Assembly (NCBI GenBank): GCA_000702685.1
Contig: JNJD01000009.1
Location: forward strand, 175,798 to 239,797
Length of the DNA stretch: 64,000 bases
From: Lachnospiraceae bacterium AC2028
Lineage (GTDB): Bacteria > Bacillota > Clostridia > Lachnospirales > Lachnospiraceae
Direction: 5' to 3'
Below are positions 35,253 through 43,839 of this stretch, in pieces. The stretch's first letter is position 1, and each line of letters opens with the position of its first letter. The notes under the pieces are model-generated. The model was not told where the DNA came from, searched no databases, and saw nothing but the letters and a program-made list of their open reading frames with translations. Position numbers and translations under genes: made by a program.

Positions 35253-36554
35253 GTGCTAACCTATGTAGAAAGCATATTGGTCATAATTATGGAGACGGTC
35301 TGCTGCAAGCTCTTTTATGAGGCGTTTGCCAAAAAGAGAAATGAAGACAGGCTGAATGATTATCTCTTTATCGTGCTTCTTTCCGGCACGAATTTTATGC
35401 TGGTCTACTTTGTCGGCCAAAACATGCTCGTAAAGCAGATCCTGATAATTCTTGTCACGGGTCTGATAATGTTCATGTATGCCGATATAAAACTGTGGAA
35501 ATCCTTCTGTATCGCTCTTTTATTCCAGAGTCTTCTGCTGGCTGTGGATTATATGTTCTATCTTTACTATCTCTTCATGAACGAAAGAATAAGTCTTTCT
35601 TTTTCGGGATACGAATTCAGCGGAGATCTGTCCGACGCACTGGCGAAACTTACTCTGTTCATGACGGTGCTTTTCCTGAAAACAAAGATTGCAAAGGGCG
35701 ATGCCGAGGATATCCTCAAGGGTGCCGAGTGGCTCAGGTTCATAATATTCCCGATCTTTTCCATACTCGTCCTGTGCGCGATGGCATGGACATCCGGCGG
35801 AAATGATAATTTCAAAGTAGGAAATATCGACTTCATAATTGCGTTTGGACTTGTTGCGATCAACATCATAGTCTTTTATCTGGTGTGCGATATCCTGAAG
35901 AGGGAACGCAGGATCAGGGAAGACGATATGTTCAGGATCAAGGTAAGGAATCAGACCGAGCTATACAAGGCACTGTATACCAACTATGAGAAGCAGCGTA
36001 AGAAAGCACATGAATACAAGAATCAGGTCCTGTGCATGGAAGGACTTCTCAAAAAGAAAAAGTACGATGAACTCGAAAAATATATAGATAACATAAGCGG
36101 AAAACTCAGCGGGGAAAGAAGCTGTATCCGCACCAACAATGCGCTTGTGGATGCTATTATAAATACCAAATATAAAGAGATGGAAGAAAAGGGAATCCTG
36201 TGTGTTCTTGTCCTGACGGAACTGGGAGGCCTGCCGATGGAAGATGATGACGTTGTGGTGATCCTTTCCAATCTTCTGAACAATGCGATCGAAGCATGTG
36301 AAAAGTGCGAGAAGAAGACCGTCAAGATCAAGCTTGTAAAAGAGGATAACGATATCGTCATTTCCGTTAAGAATACTTATAACGGTGTGATAAAGAAGGA
36401 TTGCAACGATTTTGTTTCGACCAAGGATGATACGGACGGTCACGGATTCGGCATAAAGAATATCAGGGAATCCGTAAGCAAATACGGCGGAACATGCTCC
36501 ATCACTTATGACGACATAGAATTTTCATTCTCAATACTTATTCCGATGTCTTGA
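35253..36554 (+). CDS. AgrC-like GHKL membrane histidine kinase
   Basis: The 433-residue kinase has about six membrane helices in residues 1-215 (VESILVIIMETVC, YLFIVLLSGTNFMLVYF and so on), a coiled linker, an atypical dimerisation segment (YEKQRKKAHEYKNQ, His near 248) and a GHKL ATPase domain (ILSNLLNNAIEACEK near 329; GHGFGIKNI near 391). This is the AgrC/ComD group of peptide-responsive kinases. It starts with GTG 35253, AAGGAG twelve bases upstream, four bases after the regulator stop. A lipoprotein gene follows on the same strand. Confidence 0.9.
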   Translation: MLTYVESILVIIMETVCCKLFYEAFAKKRNEDRLNDYLFIVLLSGTNFMLVYFVGQNMLVKQILIILVTGLIMFMYADIKLWKSFCIALLFQSLLLAVDYMFYLYYLFMNERISLSFSGYEFSGDLSDALAKLTLFMTVLFLKTKIAKGDAEDILKGAEWLRFIIFPIFSILVLCAMAWTSGGNDNFKVGNIDFIIAFGLVAINIIVFYLVCDILKRERRIREDDMFRIKVRNQTELYKALYTNYEKQRKKAHEYKNQVLCMEGLLKKKKYDELEKYIDNISGKLSGERSCIRTNNALVDAIINTKYKEMEEKGILCVLVLTELGGLPMEDDDVVVILSNLLNNAIEACEKCEKKTVKIKLVKEDNDIVISVKNTYNGVIKKDCNDFVSTKDDTDGHGFGIKNIRESVSKYGGTCSITYDDIEFSFSILIPMS

Positions 36555-36577
36555 ACACGGCTGAAAGGAGGCGGACT

Positions 36578-37510
36578 ATGAAAAAGATCATTACCTCTGT
36601 TCTTGCTGTGCTTTTTCTTTTTGTTTTTTCGGGATGCACAATAGGAGACTGGAAATCTTCCGCCGAGGCATATCATCCTCTTTCCGAGGAAGAAGTGATC
36701 GAATATGTCAGGGATATGATCTATAAGGAGACCGGTGATGAGGTTGATGTCCGGATAACCGAAACCGAAGATCTGAGAGTTCCGATAGTATGGGCTATGG
36801 ATCATTCACCGGTAGCGTATACGAATGTTGAGAACGGTCATTCCTATAAACTGATCGTAGAAAACGGTGATGTGCGTGGAACCGCCGAATACAGTGATGG
36901 TTACATTGTTTATTACAATACGGATGAGGGTGCGACGTCTTCAATAAATGATGCCGTATATTGGAGTGATTATCCTGACAACAAATCCGGGAAAGTGATC
37001 CGTGATGAATTCGCCGCTGTTCTGGATGAGACGTTTGATGAATATTATCTATATCCGGATGTGGGAAATTCCGAAGGCCTGGACATTTTCATCTGTTCAT
37101 CCGATTACGAAAAACTTGATGAACTGTTTGACCGATTAAATAATATCTGTTTGAAGTATTCGGTGGGAACGAGGAAAGCCTATACAGCATATATATATAA
37201 AGACGAAGAAGCATTTCAAAAAAAGGATTTTGAAATATATCCAAACATACTTACTACGTGGAGCCAACCTCGGCCGCAATTCATAATCGAGGCGTACACA
37301 GACAGGGAAGTAACCTGCATTGTGAGCGGAGTTGAACTGTTTGATAGGACCCTGTTTGAAACAGACGGTGCATATGCGGTTGAAAGCAAATGGGAACATG
37401 CAGCACAGGTGGATGTTTCGTCTTTTGACTATGTGATCATTTGCTACGAATGCGAGGCAGATTCTTATTGGGGCCTGTTTGAGGATTTTGAAATATTCGG
37501 GGTTAAGTGA
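36578..37510 (+). CDS. lipoprotein of unknown function
   Basis: A 310-residue protein with a lipoprotein signal: MKKIITS, hydrophobic core and a lipobox-like FVFSGC with Cys20 or near. The mature part has no domain I recognise; it is acidic, rich in Tyr and Asp, with WSDYPDNKSG and a beta-rich end. A longer frame opens at 36551, but AGGAGG sits directly before ATG 36578. It lies 23 bases after the AgrC-like kinase and may be part of the same unit, so an accessory sensing or surface role is possible. Identity unknown. Confidence 0.7.
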   Translation: MKKIITSVLAVLFLFVFSGCTIGDWKSSAEAYHPLSEEEVIEYVRDMIYKETGDEVDVRITETEDLRVPIVWAMDHSPVAYTNVENGHSYKLIVENGDVRGTAEYSDGYIVYYNTDEGATSSINDAVYWSDYPDNKSGKVIRDEFAAVLDETFDEYYLYPDVGNSEGLDIFICSSDYEKLDELFDRLNNICLKYSVGTRKAYTAYIYKDEEAFQKKDFEIYPNILTTWSQPRPQFIIEAYTDREVTCIVSGVELFDRTLFETDGAYAVESKWEHAAQVDVSSFDYVIICYECEADSYWGLFEDFEIFGVK

Positions 37511-37541
37511 AGGCTTTGCCTGTTAAGAAGGGGGAAGGAAT

Positions 37542-38180
37542 ATGACTGAGAACATTGATGTATTCGGACAGAACAGTATACGCGTGAAGGACGGAGACAG
37601 ATCTGTATATATCGATCCGTTCAGAATGCAGATCACACCCAACGATGCAGATATTATTTTTCTCACGCACGATCATTACGATCATTTTTCTCCCGAGGAT
37701 ATTGACAAAGTAATAGGAAAGAATACGATCCTTGTCATTCCGGAAAAGATGGAAGATAAGGTAAAAGAGATCGCGGACAGGTTTGCAGAGATCATTACGG
37801 TAAAACCCGGAGCTTCATATGAGGCCGGCGGACTGGAATTTGAAACGGTGCCTGCCTACAATATATTGAAACCGTTCCATCCAAAGAGTGCCGGATGGGT
37901 GGGATATATCCTTAAAACAGGCGGAAAACGCATATATATCGCGGGTGATACCGATGCCACGAAGGAAGCAAAGGCCGTAAAATGCGACATTGCGCTGGTT
38001 CCGATCGGCGGCACATATACGATGGATGCCAAGGCGGCGGCAGGTTTAGTGGATGAGCTGGAACCTGAGATTGCTATCCCCGTACACTACGGAACGGGCG
38101 TCGGAAGCCCTTCTGACGGGGAGATTTTCGAGAAAAATGTCAAAAAAAGCGTAAAAATTGAGCACAAGATACGGTTTTAA
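37542..38180 (+). CDS. MBL-fold metallo-hydrolase (UlaG-like)
   Basis: The 212-residue protein has the metallo-beta-lactamase motif THDHYDHF (HxHxDH, near 45-52), then GDTDAT (near 134-139) with the bridging Asp and a C-terminal VHYGTG (near 181). This is the short UlaG/YtkL-like group acting as zinc- or manganese-dependent hydrolase. Substrate unknown. ATG 37542 has AAGGA upstream. The C-terminus shows nothing unusual. It is separated from HU by a promoter. Confidence 0.88.
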   Translation: MTENIDVFGQNSIRVKDGDRSVYIDPFRMQITPNDADIIFLTHDHYDHFSPEDIDKVIGKNTILVIPEKMEDKVKEIADRFAEIITVKPGASYEAGGLEFETVPAYNILKPFHPKSAGWVGYILKTGGKRIYIAGDTDATKEAKAVKCDIALVPIGGTYTMDAKAAAGLVDELEPEIAIPVHYGTGVGSPSDGEIFEKNVKKSVKIEHKIRF

Positions 38181-38192
38181 CGCAAAAAACTA

Positions 38193-38221
38193 TTGAATCA
38201 ATCCCTATTTTGTGGTATATT
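38193..38221 (+). promoter_or_regulatory. strong promoter of the HU gene
   Basis: TTGAAT (38193-38198), 17-bp spacer ending TGG, TATATT (38216-38221). Close to sigma-A consensus, suiting a highly expressed gene. Confidence 0.8.
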
Positions 38222-38267
38222 TTCAGTGTTCCAATAAACAACCCCAATATATTGAGAGGATAAATCA

Positions 38268-38552
38268 ATGAACAGAGCAGAATTAGTTGATGCAATCGCA
38301 AAGGAAGCCGGACTTACCAAGGTTGACGCTGATAAGGCGCTCAAGGCTTTCACCAACACCGTTTCTAAGGAGCTTAAGAAGAAGGGAAAGGTTCAGCTTG
38401 TTGGCTTCGGAACCTTCGAGACCTCCAAGAGAGCAGCTCGTAAGGGCAAGAACCCTCAGACCGGAGAGGCTATCAAGATTCCCGCAGCTACCGTTCCTAA
38501 GTTCAAGGCTGGTAAGGCTCTCAAGGACCTTGTAAACGGCGCTAAGAAATAA
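38268..38552 (+). CDS. hup: HU-family DNA-binding protein
   Basis: The 94-residue protein is a standard HU: MNRAELVDAIAKEAGL helix, VQLVGFGTFE, the arm with GKNPQTGEAIKIPA and the closing KFKAGKALKD. It binds DNA as a dimer without strong sequence preference and compacts the nucleoid. It has its own promoter and a perfect terminator. Codon use is strongly biased to a few codons (AAG, GCT, CTT), as in highly expressed genes. Confidence 0.97.
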   Translation: MNRAELVDAIAKEAGLTKVDADKALKAFTNTVSKELKKKGKVQLVGFGTFETSKRAARKGKNPQTGEAIKIPAATVPKFKAGKALKDLVNGAKK

Positions 38553-38572
38553 TTCAATTGCAGTTCACGATT

Positions 38573-38604
38573 TAGGGCGAGGATAACATCCTCGCCCTAT
38601 TTGT
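38573..38604 (+). terminator. rho-independent terminator after HU
   Basis: Perfect 11-bp stem TAGGGCGAGGA (38573-38583) with TCCTCGCCCTA (38589-38599), TAACA loop, then TTTGTTT. Confidence 0.88.
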
Positions 38605-38630
38605 TTATAATTCTGACTCTTTTCCTAAAA

Positions 38631-38641
38631 TATGTTAAAAT
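38631..38641 (+). promoter_or_regulatory. extended -10 promoter upstream of the YwlG-like gene
   Basis: TATGTTAAAAT (38631-38641) resembles TRTGnTATAAT. It places transcription start near 38648 and so excludes the TTG at 38601 as the translation start. Confidence 0.5.
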
Positions 38642-38690
38642 TCACTATGTTTGTAGGTTTATACATTTTCTGACAGGAGATGATAAAGAA

Positions 38691-39230
38691 ATGGGAATTT
38701 ATGATCAGGCCAAAGAAGTTTTCAGCGAGGTTCTTTCCAAAGTAAATCCTTCGCAGGGGAATCTGCTTGTTGTCGGATGCTCGACCAGCACGATACAGGG
38801 AGATATGCCCGGAACCAATTCAAGCGAAGATATCGCAGAGGATCTTTACAGGGCGCTTACCGAAGTATTCGGTAAGGATTTCGATATTGCCGTTCAGTGC
38901 TGCGAGCATCTGAACAGGGCTCTTATTGTTGAAAAGAAAGTCGCTGAAAAGTACGACCTTCCCATCGTTAACGTTGTTCCTCACAGACATGCGGGCGGAG
39001 CGTTTGCAACAAAGCATTACAGCTCTCTTTCCGAGCCTGTAGCGGTTGAGGATATTAAGTCTAAGGCGGTTGTCGGAATAGACATCGGCGGCGTTATGAT
39101 CGGCATGCATATGAGACCTGTCGTTGTTCCCGCAAAGCTTGAGCACAGACATATCGGCGAAGCGATCGTCATCGCAGGTACGAGCCGTTATAAGTACATC
39201 GGAGGAGAAAGAGCCAGATATGATCAATGA
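38691..39230 (+). CDS. YwlG/TIGR01440 (DUF436) family protein
   Basis: The 179-residue protein matches the TIGR01440/DUF436 family (YwlG of Bacillus), of unknown function. Motifs: GCSTSTIQGDMPGTNSS, CCEHLNRALIVE, VPHRHAGGAFATK and GIDIGGVMIGMH. The usable start is ATG 38691 (family length about 180). The longer frame from 38601 begins before the predicted +1. It overlaps the YbaK-like gene by 11 bases and shares its transcript. Confidence 0.88.
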   Translation: MGIYDQAKEVFSEVLSKVNPSQGNLLVVGCSTSTIQGDMPGTNSSEDIAEDLYRALTEVFGKDFDIAVQCCEHLNRALIVEKKVAEKYDLPIVNVVPHRHAGGAFATKHYSSLSEPVAVEDIKSKAVVGIDIGGVMIGMHMRPVVVPAKLEHRHIGEAIVIAGTSRYKYIGGERARYDQ

Positions 39231-39696
39231 ATCCGTTAAGGCCTGGCTGGATGCAAGAGGGTTCGGAGACAGGATCACCGAGCATTCCGAGACCATTGAT
39301 ACCGTGGAACATGCTGCCCGGCAGATAGGGTGCAGTGAAGCGGAGATTGCCAAGACTCTTTCTTTTATCGTAGATGACAAGCCTGTCATAATTGTGATGG
39401 CGGGAGACGGAAGAGTCAACAGTTCGAAGTTCAAAGCTAAGTTCCATACCAAGCCGAGCATGATACCGAGGGACAGGGTAGAGGAACTTACGGGATTTTT
39501 ACCCGGCGGAGTATGTCCCTTCGGAGTGCCTTCGGATATTCCGGTATGGCTGGACATATCAATGAAGAGATTTGAGTACATACATCCGGCGGGAGGAAAT
39601 GAGTTCGTATCCGTAAAGCTGACTCCCGAAGAACTGGAAAAAGCTACCGATCACGCAGGCTGGTGCGATGTTTGTAAAGGATGGGAAGAAGAGTGA
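39220..39696 (+). CDS. YbaK/ProRS-associated deacylase domain protein
   Basis: The 158-residue protein is a stand-alone YbaK-type editing domain related to PrdX/ProX: AARQIGCSEAEIAKTLSF (first part near 33), IVMAGDGRVNSSKFK near 63, GGVCPFG near 97-103. It would hydrolyse mischarged aminoacyl-tRNA. ATG 39220, with AGGAG upstream, is chosen over the longer frame at 39124. It overlaps the YwlG-like gene (11 bases) and the PTS-like gene (GTGA). The end (HAGWCDVCKGW) has a CxxC not typical of the family. Confidence 0.87.
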   Translation: MINESVKAWLDARGFGDRITEHSETIDTVEHAARQIGCSEAEIAKTLSFIVDDKPVIIVMAGDGRVNSSKFKAKFHTKPSMIPRDRVEELTGFLPGGVCPFGVPSDIPVWLDISMKRFEYIHPAGGNEFVSVKLTPEELEKATDHAGWCDVCKGWEEE

Positions 39697-40799
39697 GCAA
39701 GAAAAAAAAGATAACCTTTAAGGAATTCCTGAAGAAAAAAGATATTGAGATATCGCTTAAGAGATACGGAATAGATGCACTCGGTGCAATGGCACAGGGT
39801 CTTTTCTGTTCACTTCTTATAGGAACGATCCTCGACACAATGGGAACTCAGTTTGGTATTGGTTTCCTTACCGAGACCGTTGCTACGATAGGCGGCGACA
39901 GTTACACTGTCGGCGGCATGGCAAAGGCAATGAGCGGTCCCGCAATGGCTGTTGCCATCGCATATGCGCTCAAATGTCCGCCCCTTGTTCTCTTTTCCAT
40001 GATAACGGTGGGATTTGCGTCGAATGCACTCGGCGGTGCGGGAGGACCTCTTGCGGTTCTCTTCGTTGCTATCATCGCGGCTGAATTCGGAAAAGCCGTA
40101 TCCAAGGAGACCAAGATTGACATTCTTGTCACTCCTCTTGTTACAATAGGAGTGGGAATGTTCCTTTCATGGCTCATAGCACCTGCGCTGGGAAAAGCAG
40201 CTATGTCGATAGGAAGCGTCATCATGTGGGCTACCGAGCTTCAGCCTTTCCTGATGGGAATACTTGTATCGGTCATAGTCGGCATGGCACTTACACTTCC
40301 GATATCATCGGCTGCTATCTGTGCCGCACTTCTCCTTACGGGACTTGCGGGCGGTGCAGCGGTTGCGGGATGCTGTGCTCAGATGGTAGGTTTTGCGGTC
40401 ATCTCATTCAAGGAGAATAAATTCGGAGGACTTGTATCACAGGGTATCGGAACCTCAATGCTCCAGATGGGTAATATAGTAAAGAATCCGAGAGTATGGA
40501 TCGCACCGACTCTTGCATCGGCGATAACCGGTCCCATCGCAACATGTATTTTCAGAATGGAGATGAACGGAGCCCCGATTTCTTCCGGTATGGGAACCTG
40601 CGGATTCGTAGGTCCTCTGGGAGTTTATTCGGGATGGGTCAAAGATGTTGCTTCAGGCGCCAAGGCGGGGATCACGGGATTCGACTGGCTCGGACTTGTA
40701 CTTGTATGCTTCGTGCTTCCGGCTGTCTTTTCACTTTTGATCCATAAGGTCGTCGTAAAGCTCGGATGGGTAAAGCCCGGAGATCTCAAGCTCAGTTAA
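39693..40799 (+). CDS. PTS EIIC-2 family membrane protein
   Basis: The 368-residue protein belongs to the PTS_EIIC_2 family of stand-alone membrane proteins (no IIA or IIB domain here), with about nine glycine- and alanine-rich helices: GALLIGTILD-like helix near 27, GGAGGPLAVLFVAI near 112, and the conserved GAPISSGMGTCGFVGP near 289. Members may transport small molecules without phosphorylation; the substrate is unknown. GTG 39693, overlapping the previous stop as GTGA with GGGA six bases upstream, is preferred over ATG 39681, where the ribosome site would touch the codon. Confidence 0.83.
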   Translation: MSKKKKITFKEFLKKKDIEISLKRYGIDALGAMAQGLFCSLLIGTILDTMGTQFGIGFLTETVATIGGDSYTVGGMAKAMSGPAMAVAIAYALKCPPLVLFSMITVGFASNALGGAGGPLAVLFVAIIAAEFGKAVSKETKIDILVTPLVTIGVGMFLSWLIAPALGKAAMSIGSVIMWATELQPFLMGILVSVIVGMALTLPISSAAICAALLLTGLAGGAAVAGCCAQMVGFAVISFKENKFGGLVSQGIGTSMLQMGNIVKNPRVWIAPTLASAITGPIATCIFRMEMNGAPISSGMGTCGFVGPLGVYSGWVKDVASGAKAGITGFDWLGLVLVCFVLPAVFSLLIHKVVVKLGWVKPGDLKLS

Positions 40800-40827
40800 C
40801 TGTTCAATTAAACGGAGGATGTGAATC

Positions 40828-41754
40828 ATGGATGCCAATAATATGAATGCTACACCCGTAACTCCCACACCCGAAAATGCACAGGCCGGTGGGAATCCTG
40901 TGCCTGTGACCCCCGCGCCCGAACCCCGCAAAAAGGGTTCCGGCAGATTTCTCTTTCTTTTGATCGGTCTTGTCGTCGGTATCTTCGCTACAGCGGCAGT
41001 GGTTTTGGTGCTCACGCAGATAAAAGGAGGCTTCGGCAAAACCGTAAAGCTTGAAGGAGAAGGATACGATACCCCCGAAGAGGCTGTCACGGCTTATGCG
41101 GAGTATCTTAAGGCCGGAGATTTTGACGGCATTGTTTCCACATTCGCCATGGAGAGCCGTGAAGAATACTTCAGCGTGGAGGAATTCTACGAAAGGATCA
41201 ATATGTTTTCGCCCGCTTTGGCCAACAGCGGTCAGCTCTATGTGATGCTCGGAAATGATTCCGACTTTGCGACCACCATTAATCTTGAGAACAGAAGATC
41301 GTATATTTCCACGAATGTTTTCAGACAGCTCATGATGATTATGGTTGAGCAGGCGGATGATGAGGAATTGGTTTCAAGCATTGAGTCAAACACAACGTTT
41401 ACGATAAGTGATGATGACGATATTGAAGCAATTATGGATTTTCTTGATATTTTTCCGGAATTGGAAGATATGAAGATCAAGGACATTCTGGATGAATCGG
41501 ATTTTAATGAGAATTTTGAGACGGTCCTTAAGCAGCATAACAAGGGAAAAGAGAAAACCTGGGGCGGTGATATCGAAAATGTCAGCCTTGAACTGAAAAT
41601 AGACGGAGAGGAGTATATTCTCTTCATGACCTGTGTATGCTATGACGACAGGTGGTATATTGCCGAATTCGGAAATTACTACTCACTTGCCGGCAATGTT
41701 ACACCGCTGGCAGCAGGTCTTTGCCCCAAGGATTCTTACAGGGGCCTGGACTGA
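40828..41754 (+). CDS. single-pass membrane protein with NTF2-like extracellular domain
   Basis: The 308-residue protein starts with a Pro/Thr/Asn-rich cytoplasmic stretch (about 1-45), then a membrane helix (about 49-71, FLFLLIGLVVGIFA) and an acidic extracellular domain. The stretch TPEEAVTAYAEYLKAGDFDG (near 82-101) looks like a DUF4878/NTF2-like helix. No further family is recognised. ATG 40828 has CGGAGG upstream. It follows the PTS-like gene by 28 bases. Function unknown. Confidence 0.7.
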   Translation: MDANNMNATPVTPTPENAQAGGNPVPVTPAPEPRKKGSGRFLFLLIGLVVGIFATAAVVLVLTQIKGGFGKTVKLEGEGYDTPEEAVTAYAEYLKAGDFDGIVSTFAMESREEYFSVEEFYERINMFSPALANSGQLYVMLGNDSDFATTINLENRRSYISTNVFRQLMMIMVEQADDEELVSSIESNTTFTISDDDDIEAIMDFLDIFPELEDMKIKDILDESDFNENFETVLKQHNKGKEKTWGGDIENVSLELKIDGEEYILFMTCVCYDDRWYIAEFGNYYSLAGNVTPLAAGLCPKDSYRGLD

Positions 41755-41871
41755 AGAGGAGCTGCCTTTCGATGACAAAAAAATGATGATTGATAGCAAT
41801 TATTGTGAAGAATGCTTCTGTGTCCGATGGTAGTATAAGCATGTACCTGTTCAGATTATGGGAGCAAAGTT

Positions 41872-42720
41872 TTGGTTATGAGTATGAAAATTATTTCAGG
41901 TGAAACATTTGATCAGGAAAGAGCTCTGTACGGAAGTGACGGTATAGAGGTTATAGGCTGCAGGTTCGACGGACCCGCGGACGGTGAGAGTGCGTTCAAG
42001 GAAAGTAAGAACGTAAAGGTTTCCGATTCGTATTTCAATCTCCGCTATCCCTTCTGGCATGACGATCATCTGGAGATAAGATCCTGCGAGATGACCGATA
42101 AATGCCGTGCCGCACTCTGGTATTCGAATGACATAAACATCAAGGAGTCAAAGCTCCATGGAATAAAAGCTCTTCGTGAATGCTGTGACGTGACTATTGA
42201 AAACTGCAGCATCATATCGCCTGAATTCGGATGGTCGGTTCACGGTCTGAACATGAAAAATTCAAGTGCCGAGAGCGAGTACTTCATGATGCGCTCCGAT
42301 AAGCTTACATTTGATAATGTTTCGCTGAAGGGAAAGTATTCTTTTCAGTATATTGAAGATTCTACATTCACAAACTGTAATTTCGATACCAAGGATTCCT
42401 TCTGGCATGCGAAGAATGTCTATGTTAAGGACTGCGTGATAAAGGGAGAATATCTTGCGTGGTACTGTGAGAACGTCACATTTGAGAATTGCAGGATAAC
42501 AGGAACACAGCCCCTGTGCTACTGCAAGGGGCTGAAACTGATAAACTGCGTTATGGAAGATGCGGATCTTTCGTTCGAAAAATCCGAAGTCGAAGCTGAT
42601 ATCGTAAGCAGCGTCATCAGCGTCAAGAATCCTAAGAGCGGAATCATCCGCGTCAGGGAAGTGGGAGAGATCATCATGGATGATCCTGAGGCTCAGGGAA
42701 AGATCGAGATAACCGGCTGA
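41872..42720 (+). CDS. DUF3737 right-handed beta-helix protein
   Basis: The 282-residue protein is DUF3737: short repeating turns such as CDVTIENCSI, KLTFDNVSLKG, NVYVKDCVIKG and NVTFENCRITG stack as a right-handed beta-helix, the fold of pectate lyases, but no catalytic set is evident. A conserved family start GETFDQERALYGSDGIEV is present. The codon at 41872 is TTG with GGAG seven bases upstream; ATG 41878 or 41884 are alternatives. It has no signal peptide, so it acts in the cytoplasm. Its stop shares TGATCA with the convergent gene's stop. Confidence 0.85.
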   Translation: MVMSMKIISGETFDQERALYGSDGIEVIGCRFDGPADGESAFKESKNVKVSDSYFNLRYPFWHDDHLEIRSCEMTDKCRAALWYSNDINIKESKLHGIKALRECCDVTIENCSIISPEFGWSVHGLNMKNSSAESEYFMMRSDKLTFDNVSLKGKYSFQYIEDSTFTNCNFDTKDSFWHAKNVYVKDCVIKGEYLAWYCENVTFENCRITGTQPLCYCKGLKLINCVMEDADLSFEKSEVEADIVSSVISVKNPKSGIIRVREVGEIIMDDPEAQGKIEITG

Positions 42721-43656
42721 TCACCAGTTGGAATTCCAGTCGGTGTTCCAGTTCGAGTTCCAGTCTGAATTCCAGTTGTCATTGCTGTTCCAGCCCCAGT
42801 CATCATCATCGTCATCGTTGTTCCAGCTCCAGCTGCTGTTGTCATCGTCCGAGTTCCGGCTGCTGTCGTCATTGTCCCAGCTCCAGCTGTAGTCGTCATC
42901 ATCATCCCAGTCTGAATCTATGGTGTATGAATTGTATTCATCCACATAATTAAAATAGTCATCGGCATTATCTACGAATTCCGCAGGCGGAACGGTTTCA
43001 AAAGTATTTCCGTCATCATCGTATCCGTACCATGTATCGTTAAATTCACTGAACATATAAGGAATACCGTTATAATCATAATGGTATTGGTTATATGTGG
43101 GTGAAGTGTAGCCGGAATAACCCCCGTACCTGTATCTGATCAGAGAGTTTCTTACATGGCTAAAAACAAATGCGGCAATAAAAATGATTATGATGACAGG
43201 TAAGATCGGAAATCTGCGACGGGGACGGCCCGATGAATTGCCTGCAGGAGCGGACGTCTGATTGCCGCTTCTGCCTTTGTCCATTCTGTAAGATCTGTAA
43301 TCGCTGACCTGTTCTTTTAACTTCTGATATATCTCATTGACGGCATATGCTTCGTCGCTGCCTTCGTAGCGTACGGAACGTGAGCCGTCTGTTTTGTTTT
43401 TATAGACGACAAAATTTCCGGTAACCTCATCCTTGTAGATGCCGAATGCCTTGGGCCCCTGATAGTTTTCACCTATGTGAAAACAGAATTTGTCTACGGG
43501 GATTTTTTTCGCCGCAACAAAAGCTTTCAATTCCTCGATGGTATGAGGGACACCGCCCGCGGTTCTCTTTACACCTTCATTGGGCGCACCGCAGTGGGGG
43601 CAGTTCTCTTCGGTATCATTAATGAAATTGTCACAGTAACTGCATTTTATCAGCAT
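42721..43656 (-). CDS. zinc-ribbon, single-pass membrane protein with Trp/Asp/Asn-rich tail
   Basis: The 311-residue protein has an N-terminal zinc ribbon (CSYC and CPHC, residues 5-22), a cytoplasmic region, a membrane helix (about 165-185, FPILPVIIIIFIAAFVF), a Tyr/Gly-rich segment and a C-terminal tail made of Trp, Asp, Asn and Ser (SWSWDNDDSS; NSDWNSNW). The end is encoded by tandem 12-bp units (42724-42783) and the last residue is Trp. A start at 43743 is open, but GAGGGG before ATG 43656 and a -10 at 43732-43737 favour 43656. The tail would lie outside the cell if the N-terminus is cytoplasmic. Function unknown. Confidence 0.75.
   Translation of the reverse strand: MLIKCSYCDNFINDTEENCPHCGAPNEGVKRTAGGVPHTIEELKAFVAAKKIPVDKFCFHIGENYQGPKAFGIYKDEVTGNFVVYKNKTDGSRSVRYEGSDEAYAVNEIYQKLKEQVSDYRSYRMDKGRSGNQTSAPAGNSSGRPRRRFPILPVIIIIFIAAFVFSHVRNSLIRYRYGGYSGYTSPTYNQYHYDYNGIPYMFSEFNDTWYGYDDDGNTFETVPPAEFVDNADDYFNYVDEYNSYTIDSDWDDDDDYSWSWDNDDSSRNSDDDNSSWSWNNDDDDDDWGWNSNDNWNSDWNSNWNTDWNSNW
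42724..42783. repeat. five tandem 12-bp units inside the W/D/N-rich gene
   Basis: Units begin CCAGT at 42724, 42736, 42748, 42760 and 42772, of the form CCAGTYNGNNTT with variation. They encode the closing WNSD/WNTD/WNSN tetrapeptides. Confidence 0.8.
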
Positions 43657-43731
43657 ATATATCCCCTCATTGTAATTCGAATCGGTTGACGGTCCCGGAT
43701 CCGGATCCCACGAAACTTTGTATCCGTAAGG

Positions 43732-43742
43732 ATTATAACACA
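43732..43742 (-). promoter_or_regulatory. extended -10 promoter of the zinc-ribbon gene
   Basis: On the minus strand TGTGTTATAAT (43742 to 43732) contains TG-n-TATAAT. The predicted +1 near 43725 supports the start at 43656. Confidence 0.6.
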
Positions 43743-43778
43743 TTAAACTATAAGTATAAAAAATTAACTAAAACTTAA

Positions 43779-43807
43779 TTGAGAAATCGCTTAACAGCAT
43801 ATACAAT
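43779..43807 (+). promoter_or_regulatory. promoter of the ABC exporter operon
   Basis: TTGAGA (43779-43784), 17-bp spacer, TACAAT (43802-43807). Divergent to the zinc-ribbon gene promoter, about 40 bases apart. Confidence 0.75.
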
Positions 43808-43839
43808 AAACGAAATACGTTTTCTACAGGATAAATCCA

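Noticed and set aside
38601..38690. N-terminal extension of the YwlG-like protein (hydrophobic, from TTG 38601)
   Set aside because: Begins before the predicted transcription start and overlaps the HU terminator tail.
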